NCBI RefSeq assembly: GCF_003932495.1
Contig: NZ_QZMT01000005.1
Span: 62,001 to 126,000 of the forward strand
Source: Guyparkeria sp. SCN-R1
GTDB taxonomy: Bacteria; Pseudomonadota; Gammaproteobacteria; Halothiobacillales; Halothiobacillaceae
Reading direction: 5' to 3'
Length of the DNA stretch: 64,000 bases
Below are positions 20,040 to 28,180 of this stretch, one piece after another. Positions within the stretch are counted from its first letter, which is position 1, and each line of letters opens with the position of its first letter. The notes below the pieces were generated by a model. It had not been told where the DNA came from. It ran no database searches and saw only the letters and a program-made list of their open reading frames with translations. The position numbers were made by a program, and so were the translations under genes.

Positions 20040-20715
20040 CCGTCTGCCGCGTCGGTGGCTTGCGGCCTTCTGGTTTGCCCTGATCGGCATGATGGGAACC
20101 GGCCCGGTTGCCGCGGTTGCCTCAACCGCTGAGGGTTCGTCGATGAGCGCTCAAGAGACGACAGTACCCGATCGCGTGCTGCGTTCGGCCACGGCCATGG
20201 CCGAACGGCTTGGCGCTGCGGCCGAACCGGTGGAGCAGGCCCTGGTCGTGGATGTGTCCAGCCAGCGGCTCTACCTGTTCGAGTCCGGAGAACTGGTCGG
20301 CAGTTTCCCGGTCTCGACCGCCGAACGGGGCACCGGCAACCGGAAAGGCAGCCTGCAGACCCCGCTGGGGCTGCATCGGGTGGACGAGAAGATCGGTGCC
20401 GACGCCCAGCGCGGCATGATCTTCCGTGGCCGTCAGCCGACCGGTGAACTGGCCGAGATACTCCAGGGGCCGGACGAGCGCGCCGCCCGCGACGACGTCA
20501 CCTCCCGCATCCTCTGGCTTCAAGGCTTGGAGCCCGGCGTCAATCAGGGCGGAGACGTCGATTCCAAGCAGCGCTACATCTATATCCACGGCACCCCGGA
20601 GGAAGGGCGGATCGGCCGTCCCGCCTCGCATGGCTGCGTGCGCATGACCAATGCCGACGTGATTACCCTGTTCGACGGCGTCCGGGAAGGCGCGCTGGTC
20701 GACATCATCGAATAG
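20029..20715 (+). CDS. L,D-transpeptidase family protein (YkuD fold)
   Basis: Predicted exported L,D-transpeptidase or related carboxypeptidase acting on peptidoglycan. I start at the ATG at 20029 (MTSNRLPRR), which gives a clean signal peptide ([21 protein letters not shown]); the frame extends upstream within purF. The catalytic motif is complete: [11 protein letters not shown] followed by [11 protein letters not shown], with the nucleophilic Cys in [21 protein letters not shown] is the usual strand at the start of the YkuD domain. Length is 228 aa. The stop codon directly abuts the left end of a cloverleaf repeat. Confidence 0.87.
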   Translation: MTSNRLPRRWLAAFWFALIGMMGTGPVAAVASTAEGSSMSAQETTVPDRVLRSATAMAERLGAAAEPVEQALVVDVSSQRLYLFESGELVGSFPVSTAERGTGNRKGSLQTPLGLHRVDEKIGADAQRGMIFRGRQPTGELAEILQGPDERAARDDVTSRILWLQGLEPGVNQGGDVDSKQRYIYIHGTPEEGRIGRPASHGCVRMTNADVITLFDGVREGALVDIIE

Positions 20716-20720
20716 GAGAA

Positions 20721-20978
20721 ACTCTGCACGAATGCCATACCGCTCTGCGCGCCTTGAGCCGGGCAGATGCAAGGCGTTCGTCCGCCGCGGAAGGGTGATT
20801 CCCTTTCCAAGGACGACAACGCAGCAGATGCCCGGCTCAAGGCGCGCCCTACGGGGCCTGTTGAGCCGCCCGTGCTCCGCGTTGCGTCGTCTTGACGTGG
20901 CCACCGGCACGCCGGCGACCACGCGCCTTGATCACGAACGGCTCGACAGGCCAGAGTGGCATGGCATTCGTGCAGAGT
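20721..20978 (+). repeat. cloverleaf repeat element, copy 1 (ldt-ilvD intergenic)
   Basis: About 258 bp built of nested inverted repeats. Outer arms: 20721-20738 and 20961-20978 are perfect 18-bp complements. Inner hairpin 1: 20747-20764 pairs perfectly over 18 bp with 20830-20847; its interior has further nested pairing, including GGAAGGG with CCCTTTCC. Inner hairpin 2: 20855-20868 pairs with 20939-20952 with one G-U-type mismatch. A second copy is at 27849-28116 in the same orientation. It fills the gap between the L,D-transpeptidase stop and ilvD, ending 42 bases before the ilvD ATG. No credible protein is encoded. It could be a non-autonomous mobile element, a structured leader RNA, or both; I do not recognise the family. 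Confidence 0.85.
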
Positions 20979-21020
20979 TCCCCCTAACAGACGACCCACC
21001 GTTTTTCGGAGACCCGATCC

Positions 21021-22886
21021 ATGCCCGATTATCGTTCCAAGACCACCACCCACGGCCGCAACATGGCCGGTGCCCGCGCCCTGTGGCGCGCGACGGGCGT
21101 GAAGGACGACGATTTCGGCAAGCCGATCATTGCGATCGCCAACTCGTTTACCCAGTTTGTGCCGGGTCATGTCCATCTCAAGGACATGGGTCAGCTCGTG
21201 GCACGCGAGGTCGAGAAGGCCGGCGGGATCGCCAAGGAATTCAACACCATCGCCGTGGATGACGGCATCGCGATGGGTCACGGCGGCATGCTCTATTCGC
21301 TGCCCAGCCGCGACATCATCGCCGACTCGGTCGAGTACATGGTCAATGCCCACTGCGCCGACGCGCTGGTGTGCATCTCCAACTGCGACAAGATCACCCC
21401 GGGTATGCTCAACGCCGCCATGCGGCTGAACATCCCGGTGGTGTTCGTCTCCGGCGGACCGATGGAGGCGGGCAAGACCCGCCTGTCACCGGATTCCGAT
21501 GAGGTGATCAAGCTCGACCTGGTTGATGCGATGGTCAAGGCGGCCGACGACTCGGTTTCCGACGAGACGCTCGCTCAGATCGAGCGGTCGGCCTGTCCGA
21601 CCTGTGGGTCGTGCTCGGGCATGTTTACGGCCAACTCGATGAACTGTCTAACCGAGGCGCTGGGGCTCTCCTTGCCGGGCAACGGCTCGTTGCTGGCCAC
21701 GCACGCCGATCGCCGCGAGCTGTTCCTCGAGGCCGGCCGCCAGATCGTGCGCCTGGCCAAGGAGTACTACGAGAACGACGCGGCTGACGTGCTGCCGCGC
21801 TCGATCGCCACACGAGAGGCCTTCGAGAACGCCATGGCACTCGACATCGCGATGGGCGGGTCGACCAACACGGTGCTGCACCTGCTGGCCGCGGCCCGCG
21901 AGGGTGAGGTCGAGTTCGACATGACGGACATCGACCACATGAGCCGCAAGATCCCCCACCTGTGCAAGGTCGCGCCGAGCACGGCGCAGTACCACATGGA
22001 AGACGTGCACCGGGCTGGTGGCGTGATGGCGATCCTGGGCGAGCTCGATCGGGCGGGTTTGCTACACAACGACATCCCGACCGTGCACAGCAAGACCGTG
22101 AAGGACGGGCTCGACCGCTGGGACATCGCGCGCGAGACGGTGTGCGAGGAGGCCAAGAGCCGGTATCTCGCCGGCCCGGCCGGTATCCCCACCCAGACGG
22201 CGTTCTCGCAGGACACGCGCTGGCCGAGCCTGGACATCGACCGGGCCAAGGGCTGTATTCGCGACTACGAACACGCTTATTCGAAGGACGGCGGTCTAGC
22301 CGTGCTGTTTGGCAACATCGCCCGCGATGGCTGCATCGTCAAGACGGCCGGCGTGGACGAATCCATCCTCAAGTTCACCGGCCGCGCCCGTGTCTTCGAG
22401 TCGCAGGATGCCGCCGTCGAGGCGATCCTCGGCGACCGGATCGTGGCGGGCGACGTGGTGGTGATCCAGTACGAAGGCCCCAAGGGCGGGCCGGGCATGC
22501 AGGAAATGCTCTACCCGACCAGTTACCTGAAGTCCAAGGGGCTGGGCAAGGACTGTGCACTGCTCACCGACGGGCGCTTCTCTGGCGGCACCTCGGGGCT
22601 GTCCATCGGCCATGCCTCCCCGGAGGCGGCCTCCGGGGGCGAGATCGCGCTGGTCGAGGAGGGCGACACCATCGTCATCGACATCCCCGAGCGCACGATC
22701 CACCTGGATATCAGCGACGCCGATCTTGCCCACCGTCGCGAGAAGATGATCGAACGTGGCGATGACGCGTACAAGCCGGTCAACCGCGAGCGCTACGTCA
22801 GCCAGGCGCTCAAGGCCTATGCGGCCCTGACCACCTCGGCCTCGCTGGGCGCGGTGCGGGATCTCTCGCAGATCGGCGTGAAATAA
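21021..22886 (+). CDS. ilvD: dihydroxy-acid dehydratase
   Basis: Iron-sulfur enzyme of valine, isoleucine and leucine synthesis, converting 2,3-dihydroxy acids to 2-keto acids. Cluster and metal motifs are present: [12 protein letters not shown] and [19 protein letters not shown], followed by [10 protein letters not shown]. The C-terminal half has the family segment [22 protein letters not shown]. The 621-aa length matches the long (E. coli-type) form. The upstream region is occupied by the cloverleaf repeat, so its promoter lies inside or before that element. Confidence 0.96.
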   Translation: MPDYRSKTTTHGRNMAGARALWRATGVKDDDFGKPIIAIANSFTQFVPGHVHLKDMGQLVAREVEKAGGIAKEFNTIAVDDGIAMGHGGMLYSLPSRDIIADSVEYMVNAHCADALVCISNCDKITPGMLNAAMRLNIPVVFVSGGPMEAGKTRLSPDSDEVIKLDLVDAMVKAADDSVSDETLAQIERSACPTCGSCSGMFTANSMNCLTEALGLSLPGNGSLLATHADRRELFLEAGRQIVRLAKEYYENDAADVLPRSIATREAFENAMALDIAMGGSTNTVLHLLAAAREGEVEFDMTDIDHMSRKIPHLCKVAPSTAQYHMEDVHRAGGVMAILGELDRAGLLHNDIPTVHSKTVKDGLDRWDIARETVCEEAKSRYLAGPAGIPTQTAFSQDTRWPSLDIDRAKGCIRDYEHAYSKDGGLAVLFGNIARDGCIVKTAGVDESILKFTGRARVFESQDAAVEAILGDRIVAGDVVVIQYEGPKGGPGMQEMLYPTSYLKSKGLGKDCALLTDGRFSGGTSGLSIGHASPEAASGGEIALVEEGDTIVIDIPERTIHLDISDADLAHRREKMIERGDDAYKPVNRERYVSQALKAYAALTTSASLGAVRDLSQIGVK

Positions 22887-22890
22887 GCCG

Positions 22891-23577
22891 GTGGCGGCCG
22901 GGACCTACATCCCGCCGGCCTTCCGCCAGGACGACCCGGCGGTACTGGCCGACGTGGTGGCAAGCCACCCGTTCGCCGCGCTGGTGCTGGCCAATGAAGG
23001 GCAGATGCGATGCGTGCATTTGCCCTTTCTTCGTTTTGGCGAGACCTGTCGGCCCGAGCAATGGCGGTTTGAGTCGCACCTGGCCCGGGCGAACCCGGTG
23101 GCCCAGGCGCTGGCCGACGGTCGCGAGTTGTCCGCCATCCTCATCTTCACCGGCCCGGACGCCTACGTCTCGCCGCGATGGTACGTCGATGCCCACGACA
23201 CCAGCGTGCCGACCTGGAACTACCAGGCGGTTCATGTGCGCGGCACGGTCCGACTCGCCGGTGAAGGAGATACGGACTGGCTCGACCGTCACCTGCATGA
23301 CCTGATCGACACGCACCAGGAGCGGATCGGGGGTGAGCCGTTCGACTGGGATCACCTGCCGGATAAGCAGATCGCCGGGATGAAGGCGGCGATCGTGGGT
23401 ATCGAGTTGCTGCCCGATCGAATCGAGGGTATCGAGAAGCTGGGGCAGAACAAGACGGCTGCCGACCGCGGCGGCGTGATTGCCGGGCTCGAACGGCGAT
23501 CGGACCACGAGTCGGGTGCGATGGCCGAGTTGATGGCCTTGCGTGAACCAACCGGGGACGTGGGCCATAATACCTAA
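22891..23577 (+). CDS. PaiB family FMN-binding protein
   Basis: Annotated in the family as an FMN-binding negative transcriptional regulator (PaiB of Bacillus), a split-barrel flavin-binding fold. The N-terminal YIPPAFRQDDPAVLADVVASHPFAALV and the central YVSPRWY..DTSVPTWNYQAVHVRG are the hallmark segments. Length 228 aa is typical. It begins with GTG 4 bases after ilvD, so it is probably co-transcribed. Its regulatory role is known only from Bacillus and should not be assumed here. Confidence 0.85.
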   Translation: MAAGTYIPPAFRQDDPAVLADVVASHPFAALVLANEGQMRCVHLPFLRFGETCRPEQWRFESHLARANPVAQALADGRELSAILIFTGPDAYVSPRWYVDAHDTSVPTWNYQAVHVRGTVRLAGEGDTDWLDRHLHDLIDTHQERIGGEPFDWDHLPDKQIAGMKAAIVGIELLPDRIEGIEKLGQNKTAADRGGVIAGLERRSDHESGAMAELMALREPTGDVGHNT

Positions 23578-23621
23578 TTTGGTGTCGAGATAAACCTTGC
23601 AGGTGCCTGTCTATACTCCGT

Positions 23622-24404
23622 TTAACGTCGTTTCATTCGTAGGCGACGTAGGAGGAGTGTCGGTAGCCGCGGCAACCAGCCGGCGAGCAGCCGCAGGTGC
23701 ATCCAGATCAGCAAACGGTTGTCCCGTCCGTAGCGAAAGTGCGACACGCCGTTGTGCTCGGCATCGAAGTATTGCACCGGGGCATCGACGTTGACCGGGG
23801 TGACCCCACGCCAGACCAGGCGTACGGCGGCCTCGGGGTCGAAATCAAAGCGTCGCATCCAGCGCGTGCCTTCCATCACCGCGATCAGGTCATCGATCGG
23901 GTACACGCGCATGCCGAACAGCGAATCCCCGATCCCCGCCCAGACCGTTTCCAGATTGGCCCAGAAATTCGAGACCTTGCGTCCGTGGACCCGTAGCGCC
24001 GGGGCATCGGTCGAGAACACCGGCCGGCCCAGGATCAGGGCATCGGGCTGTTCCCCAGCGGCGGCGATGAAGGCGGGGATGCGCTCGGACGGGTGCTGAC
24101 CGTCGGCGTCCAGGGTCAGGGCGTGGGTGAAGCCCGCTTGTTGTGCCGCCCGGATGCCGGTAAGGATCGCGGCGCCCTTGCCCTGGTTTGTTTCATGGTG
24201 GAGCACCTGCACCCGCTCGTATTCCGTGGCCAATCGCGCCAGTCGCTCGCGGGTTGCGCGCCCACTGCCATCATCGACCACCCAGACCGGAAGTCCTTCG
24301 ACGTGAGCCAGGGCATCACGCACCGTGGTTTCGATCCGTGGGCCCGGGTCGTAGCAGGGGATCAGGATCAGTGGTCGCATAGAGGGGGTGACGGAGGAGT
24401 TCAT
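23622..24404 (-). CDS. family 2 glycosyltransferase of the aryl-polyene cluster
   Basis: GT-A fold glycosyltransferase with LILIPCYDPGP, the metal-site region VVDDGSG and the DxD-type LTLDADGQHPSE. About 260 residues with no transmembrane tail, so it works at the cytoplasmic face. It is last of four coupled minus-strand genes; the ATG at 24404 shares ATGA with the acyltransferase stop (MRPLILIPC at 24380 is an alternative). Similar genes sit in aryl-polyene clusters and may add a sugar to the lipid anchor of the pigment; the acceptor is unknown. It converges with the PaiB-like gene across a 44-base gap. Confidence 0.82.
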   Translation of the reverse strand: MNSSVTPSMRPLILIPCYDPGPRIETTVRDALAHVEGLPVWVVDDGSGRATRERLARLATEYERVQVLHHETNQGKGAAILTGIRAAQQAGFTHALTLDADGQHPSERIPAFIAAAGEQPDALILGRPVFSTDAPALRVHGRKVSNFWANLETVWAGIGDSLFGMRVYPIDDLIAVMEGTRWMRRFDFDPEAAVRLVWRGVTPVNVDAPVQYFDAEHNGVSHFRYGRDNRLLIWMHLRLLAGWLPRLPTLLLRRLRMKRR

Positions 24405-25177
24405 GGCGTAACGAGTTGTCGCTCGAAGCACTGCCGCCAGTCGCGGGCCGCCTGGTGGGGGCCATGATCGCCCGTTGCGTCTGGCACGTTTGTCAGGGCG
24501 TCAACGTGCAGGTGGACGGGAAGTGGCGGTAATTGCCACACCGGTAGCTCCTTGGTGAGCAAGGGCCGATCGTATCGAAACACGAAGGCGTGCAGCGGGG
24601 CTCCCGCCCGACTGGCGAGCATGAACGGCGCCGGGTGGAACGGGCCGGTCGCCTTTTCGGTGCCGGAAGGGGTACGCGAACCCTCCGGGAACAGCAATAC
24701 GTGGCAGCCGTTTCGGATGGCTTCGCGCGCGCCGAGCATCATCTCGACCGGGTGGTCGTTGGGCAGGTAGCCGGCAAGTCGAGCGGGCAGGGCGAACATG
24801 GGATTGCGTAACAGGCCGGCGCGCATCACGCAGACGACATTGGGTGCATGCGAGAGGACGATCAGGGCATCGAGCAGCGAGGGGTGGTTGGCCACGATCA
24901 CCCCCGCGGGGGCATCCCGGAGTGTGTCGAGCGTGCGGCTGTCGATGCGCAGGACACCGATCAGCGTGAGCCACACTCGGTAGGCCTGCATGGCGTGGTG
25001 GATCAGCCGGCGCGCCGCCGCTCTGCGGGTAGGCCGCGGCAAGACGACGATGACCAGTGCAATCGGCAACCAACCGATGAGCAGCAGGGCCAGCCCGCCG
25101 TGTCCCAGTAGCCCGGCGATTGGTCGGTGCACTGCGCGCAAGAGCTTGATCAGACGCGTGTTCACAATTCCGGCCAT
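24401..25177 (-). CDS. lysophospholipid acyltransferase (PlsC-like)
   Basis: 1-acylglycerol-3-phosphate acyltransferase family. The catalytic HX4D motif is in ANHPSLLDALIVL, and the acceptor-phosphate motif is FPEGSRTPSG. A hydrophobic N-terminal helix (LALLLIGWLPIALVIVVLP) anchors it to the membrane. The ATG at 25177 overlaps the upstream chorismatase gene by 16 bases; a GTG at 25165 with a 4-base overlap is an equally good start. Aryl-polyene clusters usually carry such an enzyme, thought to help build the phospholipid-like anchor. Length about 258 aa. Confidence 0.86.
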   Translation of the reverse strand: MAGIVNTRLIKLLRAVHRPIAGLLGHGGLALLLIGWLPIALVIVVLPRPTRRAAARRLIHHAMQAYRVWLTLIGVLRIDSRTLDTLRDAPAGVIVANHPSLLDALIVLSHAPNVVCVMRAGLLRNPMFALPARLAGYLPNDHPVEMMLGAREAIRNGCHVLLFPEGSRTPSGTEKATGPFHPAPFMLASRAGAPLHAFVFRYDRPLLTKELPVWQLPPLPVHLHVDALTNVPDATGDHGPHQAARDWRQCFERQLVTP

Positions 25178-26190
25178 GCATCCCGGGCTGCCTCGGCCCC
25201 GGACCGGGTCTGGCGCAAGGTCGCCTCGATTTCCACCAGCAGGTCTGTGCGGCAGATATCAGCCTGCAAATAAACCCGTCTCGCGCGACTATCGAGCCAA
25301 TGGTCGATCTCGTCACGGACAAGGGGCAGGTGCTCGGGATGGCGCAGGTAGACCCGCAGCAGGCTGCCATTATCCCAGGCGAATTGTGACTCACTCGGTC
25401 GTCGTTTGCCGTTGGCCTCCTGCAGCACGGCCTCGAGGTTGGCAATCGTCTCCCGAGTCTGGGTGACCACGTCACCGTGGTGACGGGTCTCGTGGCCGAC
25501 GATCGAGGCGGTGCCCGAGATGAACAGCCAGTCATGCCGTTTGCCCCGAGCCAGCGCTGCCCGCGCGAACAGCGGGCTTTTCGGGCCGTAGCGTTCGGGG
25601 TAATCCCAGGCACTGACCTGGCGCGGGTTCTCGATCCGCTCGGCCGGCGTGTCGGCGGCTAGGTAGATCACCCGGCCAGTGGTGTCGCGGGGACTACCCA
25701 ACGCACAGGCGGCCGGCGCGGACTGGGCTGGCCCCTGATTGGCCCATTCGAAGGCGTTTGCCCGCCCCAGGTTGAACAGGCGGTAACGCTCGAGTCTGGT
25801 GGTTGTGTCGATGGCGTTGATGGCGGGTACGTAGTGCCAGACCCGCCAGAGGTGGGGCGTGTTCTCGCCATGCAGACGGGCGAACAGTTGTCGGTACGCG
25901 GTCTCGGTCGCGTGGATGAGCCCGTCGGTTTCATCGAGCGGGATGCTGCCGAACAGCCAACCCTCGGCGCGGGCCAGGCACTCGCCGGCGTGGTGCCGGG
26001 TGGTCACAGGCCCCGGGGCAAGGAATCCTTCCAGCAGGTCATCGACATTGCCGTCAAGCACGGCCAGCGGCAAGGTGCCGAGGCACCCCCTTAACTCCTC
26101 CGGATGGCTGCCGGGCGTGCCAAGCGCCCCCAATTGTCGTTCAGGGGACTCGGGTGGCATGGTGCATGTCGGTTGGTCGGCCATCATCAC
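25162..26190 (-). CDS. chorismatase, FkbO/Hyg5/XanB2 family
   Basis: Predicted chorismate-hydrolysing enzyme giving 3- or 4-hydroxybenzoate. The C-terminal half has the YjgF/RidA-like core with DWLFISGTASIVGHETRHHGD and TRETIANLEAVL. The mid region WRVWHYVPAINA and the 342-aa length fit the FkbO/Hyg5/XanB2 group. In Xanthomonas, XanB2 supplies hydroxybenzoate for the pigment xanthomonadin; its placement next to polyene-building genes implies the same here. In enterobacterial aryl-polyene clusters an ammonia-lyase route supplies the aryl starter instead, so this gene marks the cluster as xanthomonadin-like. The product isomer cannot be told from sequence. ATGA overlap with the halogenase-like gene. 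Confidence 0.85.
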   Translation of the reverse strand: MMMADQPTCTMPPESPERQLGALGTPGSHPEELRGCLGTLPLAVLDGNVDDLLEGFLAPGPVTTRHHAGECLARAEGWLFGSIPLDETDGLIHATETAYRQLFARLHGENTPHLWRVWHYVPAINAIDTTTRLERYRLFNLGRANAFEWANQGPAQSAPAACALGSPRDTTGRVIYLAADTPAERIENPRQVSAWDYPERYGPKSPLFARAALARGKRHDWLFISGTASIVGHETRHHGDVVTQTRETIANLEAVLQEANGKRRPSESQFAWDNGSLLRVYLRHPEHLPLVRDEIDHWLDSRARRVYLQADICRTDLLVEIEATLRQTRSGAEAARDAWPEL

Positions 26191-27602
26191 CGCAGGTCGG
26201 TTTCGCTGGTCAGTGGGCGGACCTTGCGGCGATGGGCGCGCCAGTCACCGACCGCCCGGCGGAGTCGTGCGAGCGAGGTGAGGTAGTAGATCCCCTTCAA
26301 TATCCGGATCGATGGCCAGATCGGGGTGCCGCGATGGATGTCGGCCGCGAGCAGCGAGATCAGGGCGTCCTTGACGCGGAAGAAGTTGCGCGGTGCCATG
26401 AACAGATCGCGCATGACCGGCTTGGTGATGCGATAGATGAACCAGGAGAACTCCTTCGGGCCCCGGCGCACCTGCCGGTCATAGCGGGTCAAGGCCTGTT
26501 CGGCCTGCGCCGGCTCGCGCAATACCGTATCAATCGCCTCGCTGCCGAACGCGCCGCTCTGCATGGCGAGAAACACGCCGCTGGAAAAGACCGGGTCGAT
26601 GAACATGAAGGCATCGCCCACCAGGATGAAGCGCTTGCCGTGGCTGCGGTCGGCCGAGTAGGAAAAATTGCCGGTCGCCTGCACGTCGCGCACCAGGGAT
26701 GCCTGCGACAGTCGGCGCTTGAGTTCCGGGACCGTGTCGATGTTGTCGAGCAGGAATTGCTCGAGCGAGCGACCCTGGCGCGATTTCATGTGGTAAGGCC
26801 AGGTGACCATGCCCACGCTGGTGACGCCGTTTTTGAGCGGGATGAACCAGAACCAGCCGTGGTCGAACCAGAACAGGGTGATGTTGCCCTCGGTCTTGCC
26901 CGGGTTGCGTACGGCGTTGCGGAAATGGCCGAACACGGCCGCGCTGTTGTGCTTGCGGCTGCGGCGCTTCCAGTCATGGCGGTTGGCGAGGAAGGTGTCG
27001 CGCCCGGTGGCATCGGCAACGAAGGCCGTGTGCCATGTCTGCTGTGTGCCGGTGTCATCCTGGGTGGCCTGCGTCGTGATGGTCGCGTGGTACTCACGCC
27101 CCTGATCGTCGCTGCGCGCGGCGTCGTGAAAGTCGATGTCGATTACCTTGGTGCCCTCGAAGGTGCGCACCTCGTTGCGCTCGGCATTGCGAAACAGGAT
27201 GCGGTCGAACTCGGCACGCTCGACCTCGTAGGCCTTGGGCATGGACTTGTCCCAGGCCTCGCCGAAATTGTAATGCTGGGTGTGATCGTGCTCCGGCGAG
27301 ACGAACTCGGCCCCCCACTTGTTGATGCCGATCTCGGCGATCTCGTCTGCCACGCCCAGGGTCTCGAATAGCTCGAGGTTCGCTGGCAGCAGTGATTCGC
27401 CGATATGAAACCGCGGGTGGTGTTCCTTTTCGACCATCACCACGTCATGCCCCTTGCGCGCCAGCAGGGTCGACAGGGTCGAGCCGCCCGGACCACCGCC
27501 GACGACGAACACGTCGCAATAGCCGCCCGCAGGGGGGCGCTGGGCGTGTTCGGCATCAGTAGGCGAGTGGTTGGCGGAGGAAGTGGTGTCCTGGGGGTGC
27601 AT
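26187..27602 (-). CDS. flavin-dependent halogenase-like oxidoreductase
   Basis: FAD-binding protein of the tryptophan-halogenase superfamily. The Rossmann motif is VVGGGPGGS (about 34-41). The halogenase signature WxWxIP appears as WFWFIP (about 250-255), and INKWGAEF aligns with the segment that carries the catalytic lysine in phenol halogenases (Lys95). The GDAFMFIDPVFSSGV segment closes the FAD site. I start at the ATG at 27602, preceded by GAAGG, giving 471 aa; a GTG at 27644 would add 14 residues. Xanthomonadins are halogenated aryl polyenes, so halogenation of the aryl head is the natural guess, but a plain hydroxylation or desaturation cannot be excluded. Confidence 0.82.
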   Translation of the reverse strand: MHPQDTTSSANHSPTDAEHAQRPPAGGYCDVFVVGGGPGGSTLSTLLARKGHDVVMVEKEHHPRFHIGESLLPANLELFETLGVADEIAEIGINKWGAEFVSPEHDHTQHYNFGEAWDKSMPKAYEVERAEFDRILFRNAERNEVRTFEGTKVIDIDFHDAARSDDQGREYHATITTQATQDDTGTQQTWHTAFVADATGRDTFLANRHDWKRRSRKHNSAAVFGHFRNAVRNPGKTEGNITLFWFDHGWFWFIPLKNGVTSVGMVTWPYHMKSRQGRSLEQFLLDNIDTVPELKRRLSQASLVRDVQATGNFSYSADRSHGKRFILVGDAFMFIDPVFSSGVFLAMQSGAFGSEAIDTVLREPAQAEQALTRYDRQVRRGPKEFSWFIYRITKPVMRDLFMAPRNFFRVKDALISLLAADIHRGTPIWPSIRILKGIYYLTSLARLRRAVGDWRAHRRKVRPLTSETDLR

Positions 27603-27848
27603 GCGGTCGGCCTTCGTGGCGGTGTTCGGTGGTTCGGGGCTCACGTCGGCCGGTCAACTCCGGACGGCCTTGGCGGCGGGGCGATATGATCGGAGTCCGG
27701 GCAGGTCGCGTCAACTTCGATGGGCTGGCCAACGATTCCCCGGCCGTTGCCCGGCCCGGCACGTCCTTGTCCGACGTCTCAAAGGAGACTCAGAAAATGG
27801 CGGTCGCTTGAATGCGCGGGTAAGGGCGTGCGATAGTCGCGCGCACTC
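27603..27848. other. promoter-side part of the divergent pigment-cluster intergenic region
   Basis: With the repeat at 27849-28116 this forms a 578-bp gap between two divergent pigment transcription units. It should contain the minus-strand promoter of the halogenase-chorismatase operon. An AAAGGAG followed by ATGGCGGTCGCTTGA at 27797-27811 looks like a ribosome site with a four-codon frame, at the end of a longer unconvincing frame (27629-27811). No supported gene or convincing -35/-10 pair was found. Confidence 0.5.
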
Positions 27849-28116
27849 AGGGAAACCCTGCACCCTTCGATGACGTCTCTGCGGGACTTCCAAGGGCCCA
27901 GATGCAAGGCGAAGTCCGCCGTGAAGGGCCGTCGCCCTTTACAAGGGATGCAACGGCGCAGATGGGCCCTTGGATGCCCGCCCGGACGGGGCTCGCCGGT
28001 TTGCTTGCACTCGGCGTTGCCGTCCCTCGACGGGCAACGAGCCCGCCTTCGGCCCGGCGCCTTGACTGCGAACAAAGCTGCGAGCCAGAGACGCCATCGA
28101 ATCGTGCAGAGTTTCC
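27849..28116 (+). repeat. cloverleaf repeat element, copy 2 (pigment-cluster divergent region)
   Basis: About 268 bp with the same architecture and orientation as copy 1. Outer arms 27849-27880 and 28085-28116 match over 28 of 32 positions as complements. Inner hairpin 1: TCCAAGGGCCCA (27888-27899) pairs perfectly with 27962-27973. Inner hairpin 2 is closed by GGCTCGC (27989-27995) with GCGAGCC (28079-28085). Shared with copy 1 are the blocks CAGATGCAAGGCG, TCCGCCG, AAGGG, CCCTTT, CAACG and GCAGATG in hairpin 1, and GCGTTGC and GCGCCTTGA in hairpin 2. It ends 64 bases before the start of the PAP2 gene. Confidence 0.83.
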
Positions 28117-28180
28117 CATTAGCGCACACGCCGGGGGCGAAATCAGGGTGGTATCGGACGACAGAGGAGGTGACGGCGCA

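Noticed and set aside
20742-21020. possible small protein inside cloverleaf copy 1
   Set aside because: The frame (starting 20732) is not shared with copy 2 at protein level, while nucleotide pairing is; the conservation is structural, not coding.
23578-23650. second attachment site for a tRNA-Ser island
   Set aside because: No repeat of the tRNA 3' end was found at this edge and there is no integrase gene.
27902-28180. N-terminal extension of the PAP2 protein
   Set aside because: The 93 extra codons translate the cloverleaf repeat; a GTG at 28181 with AGAGGAGG upstream gives a normal-length protein.
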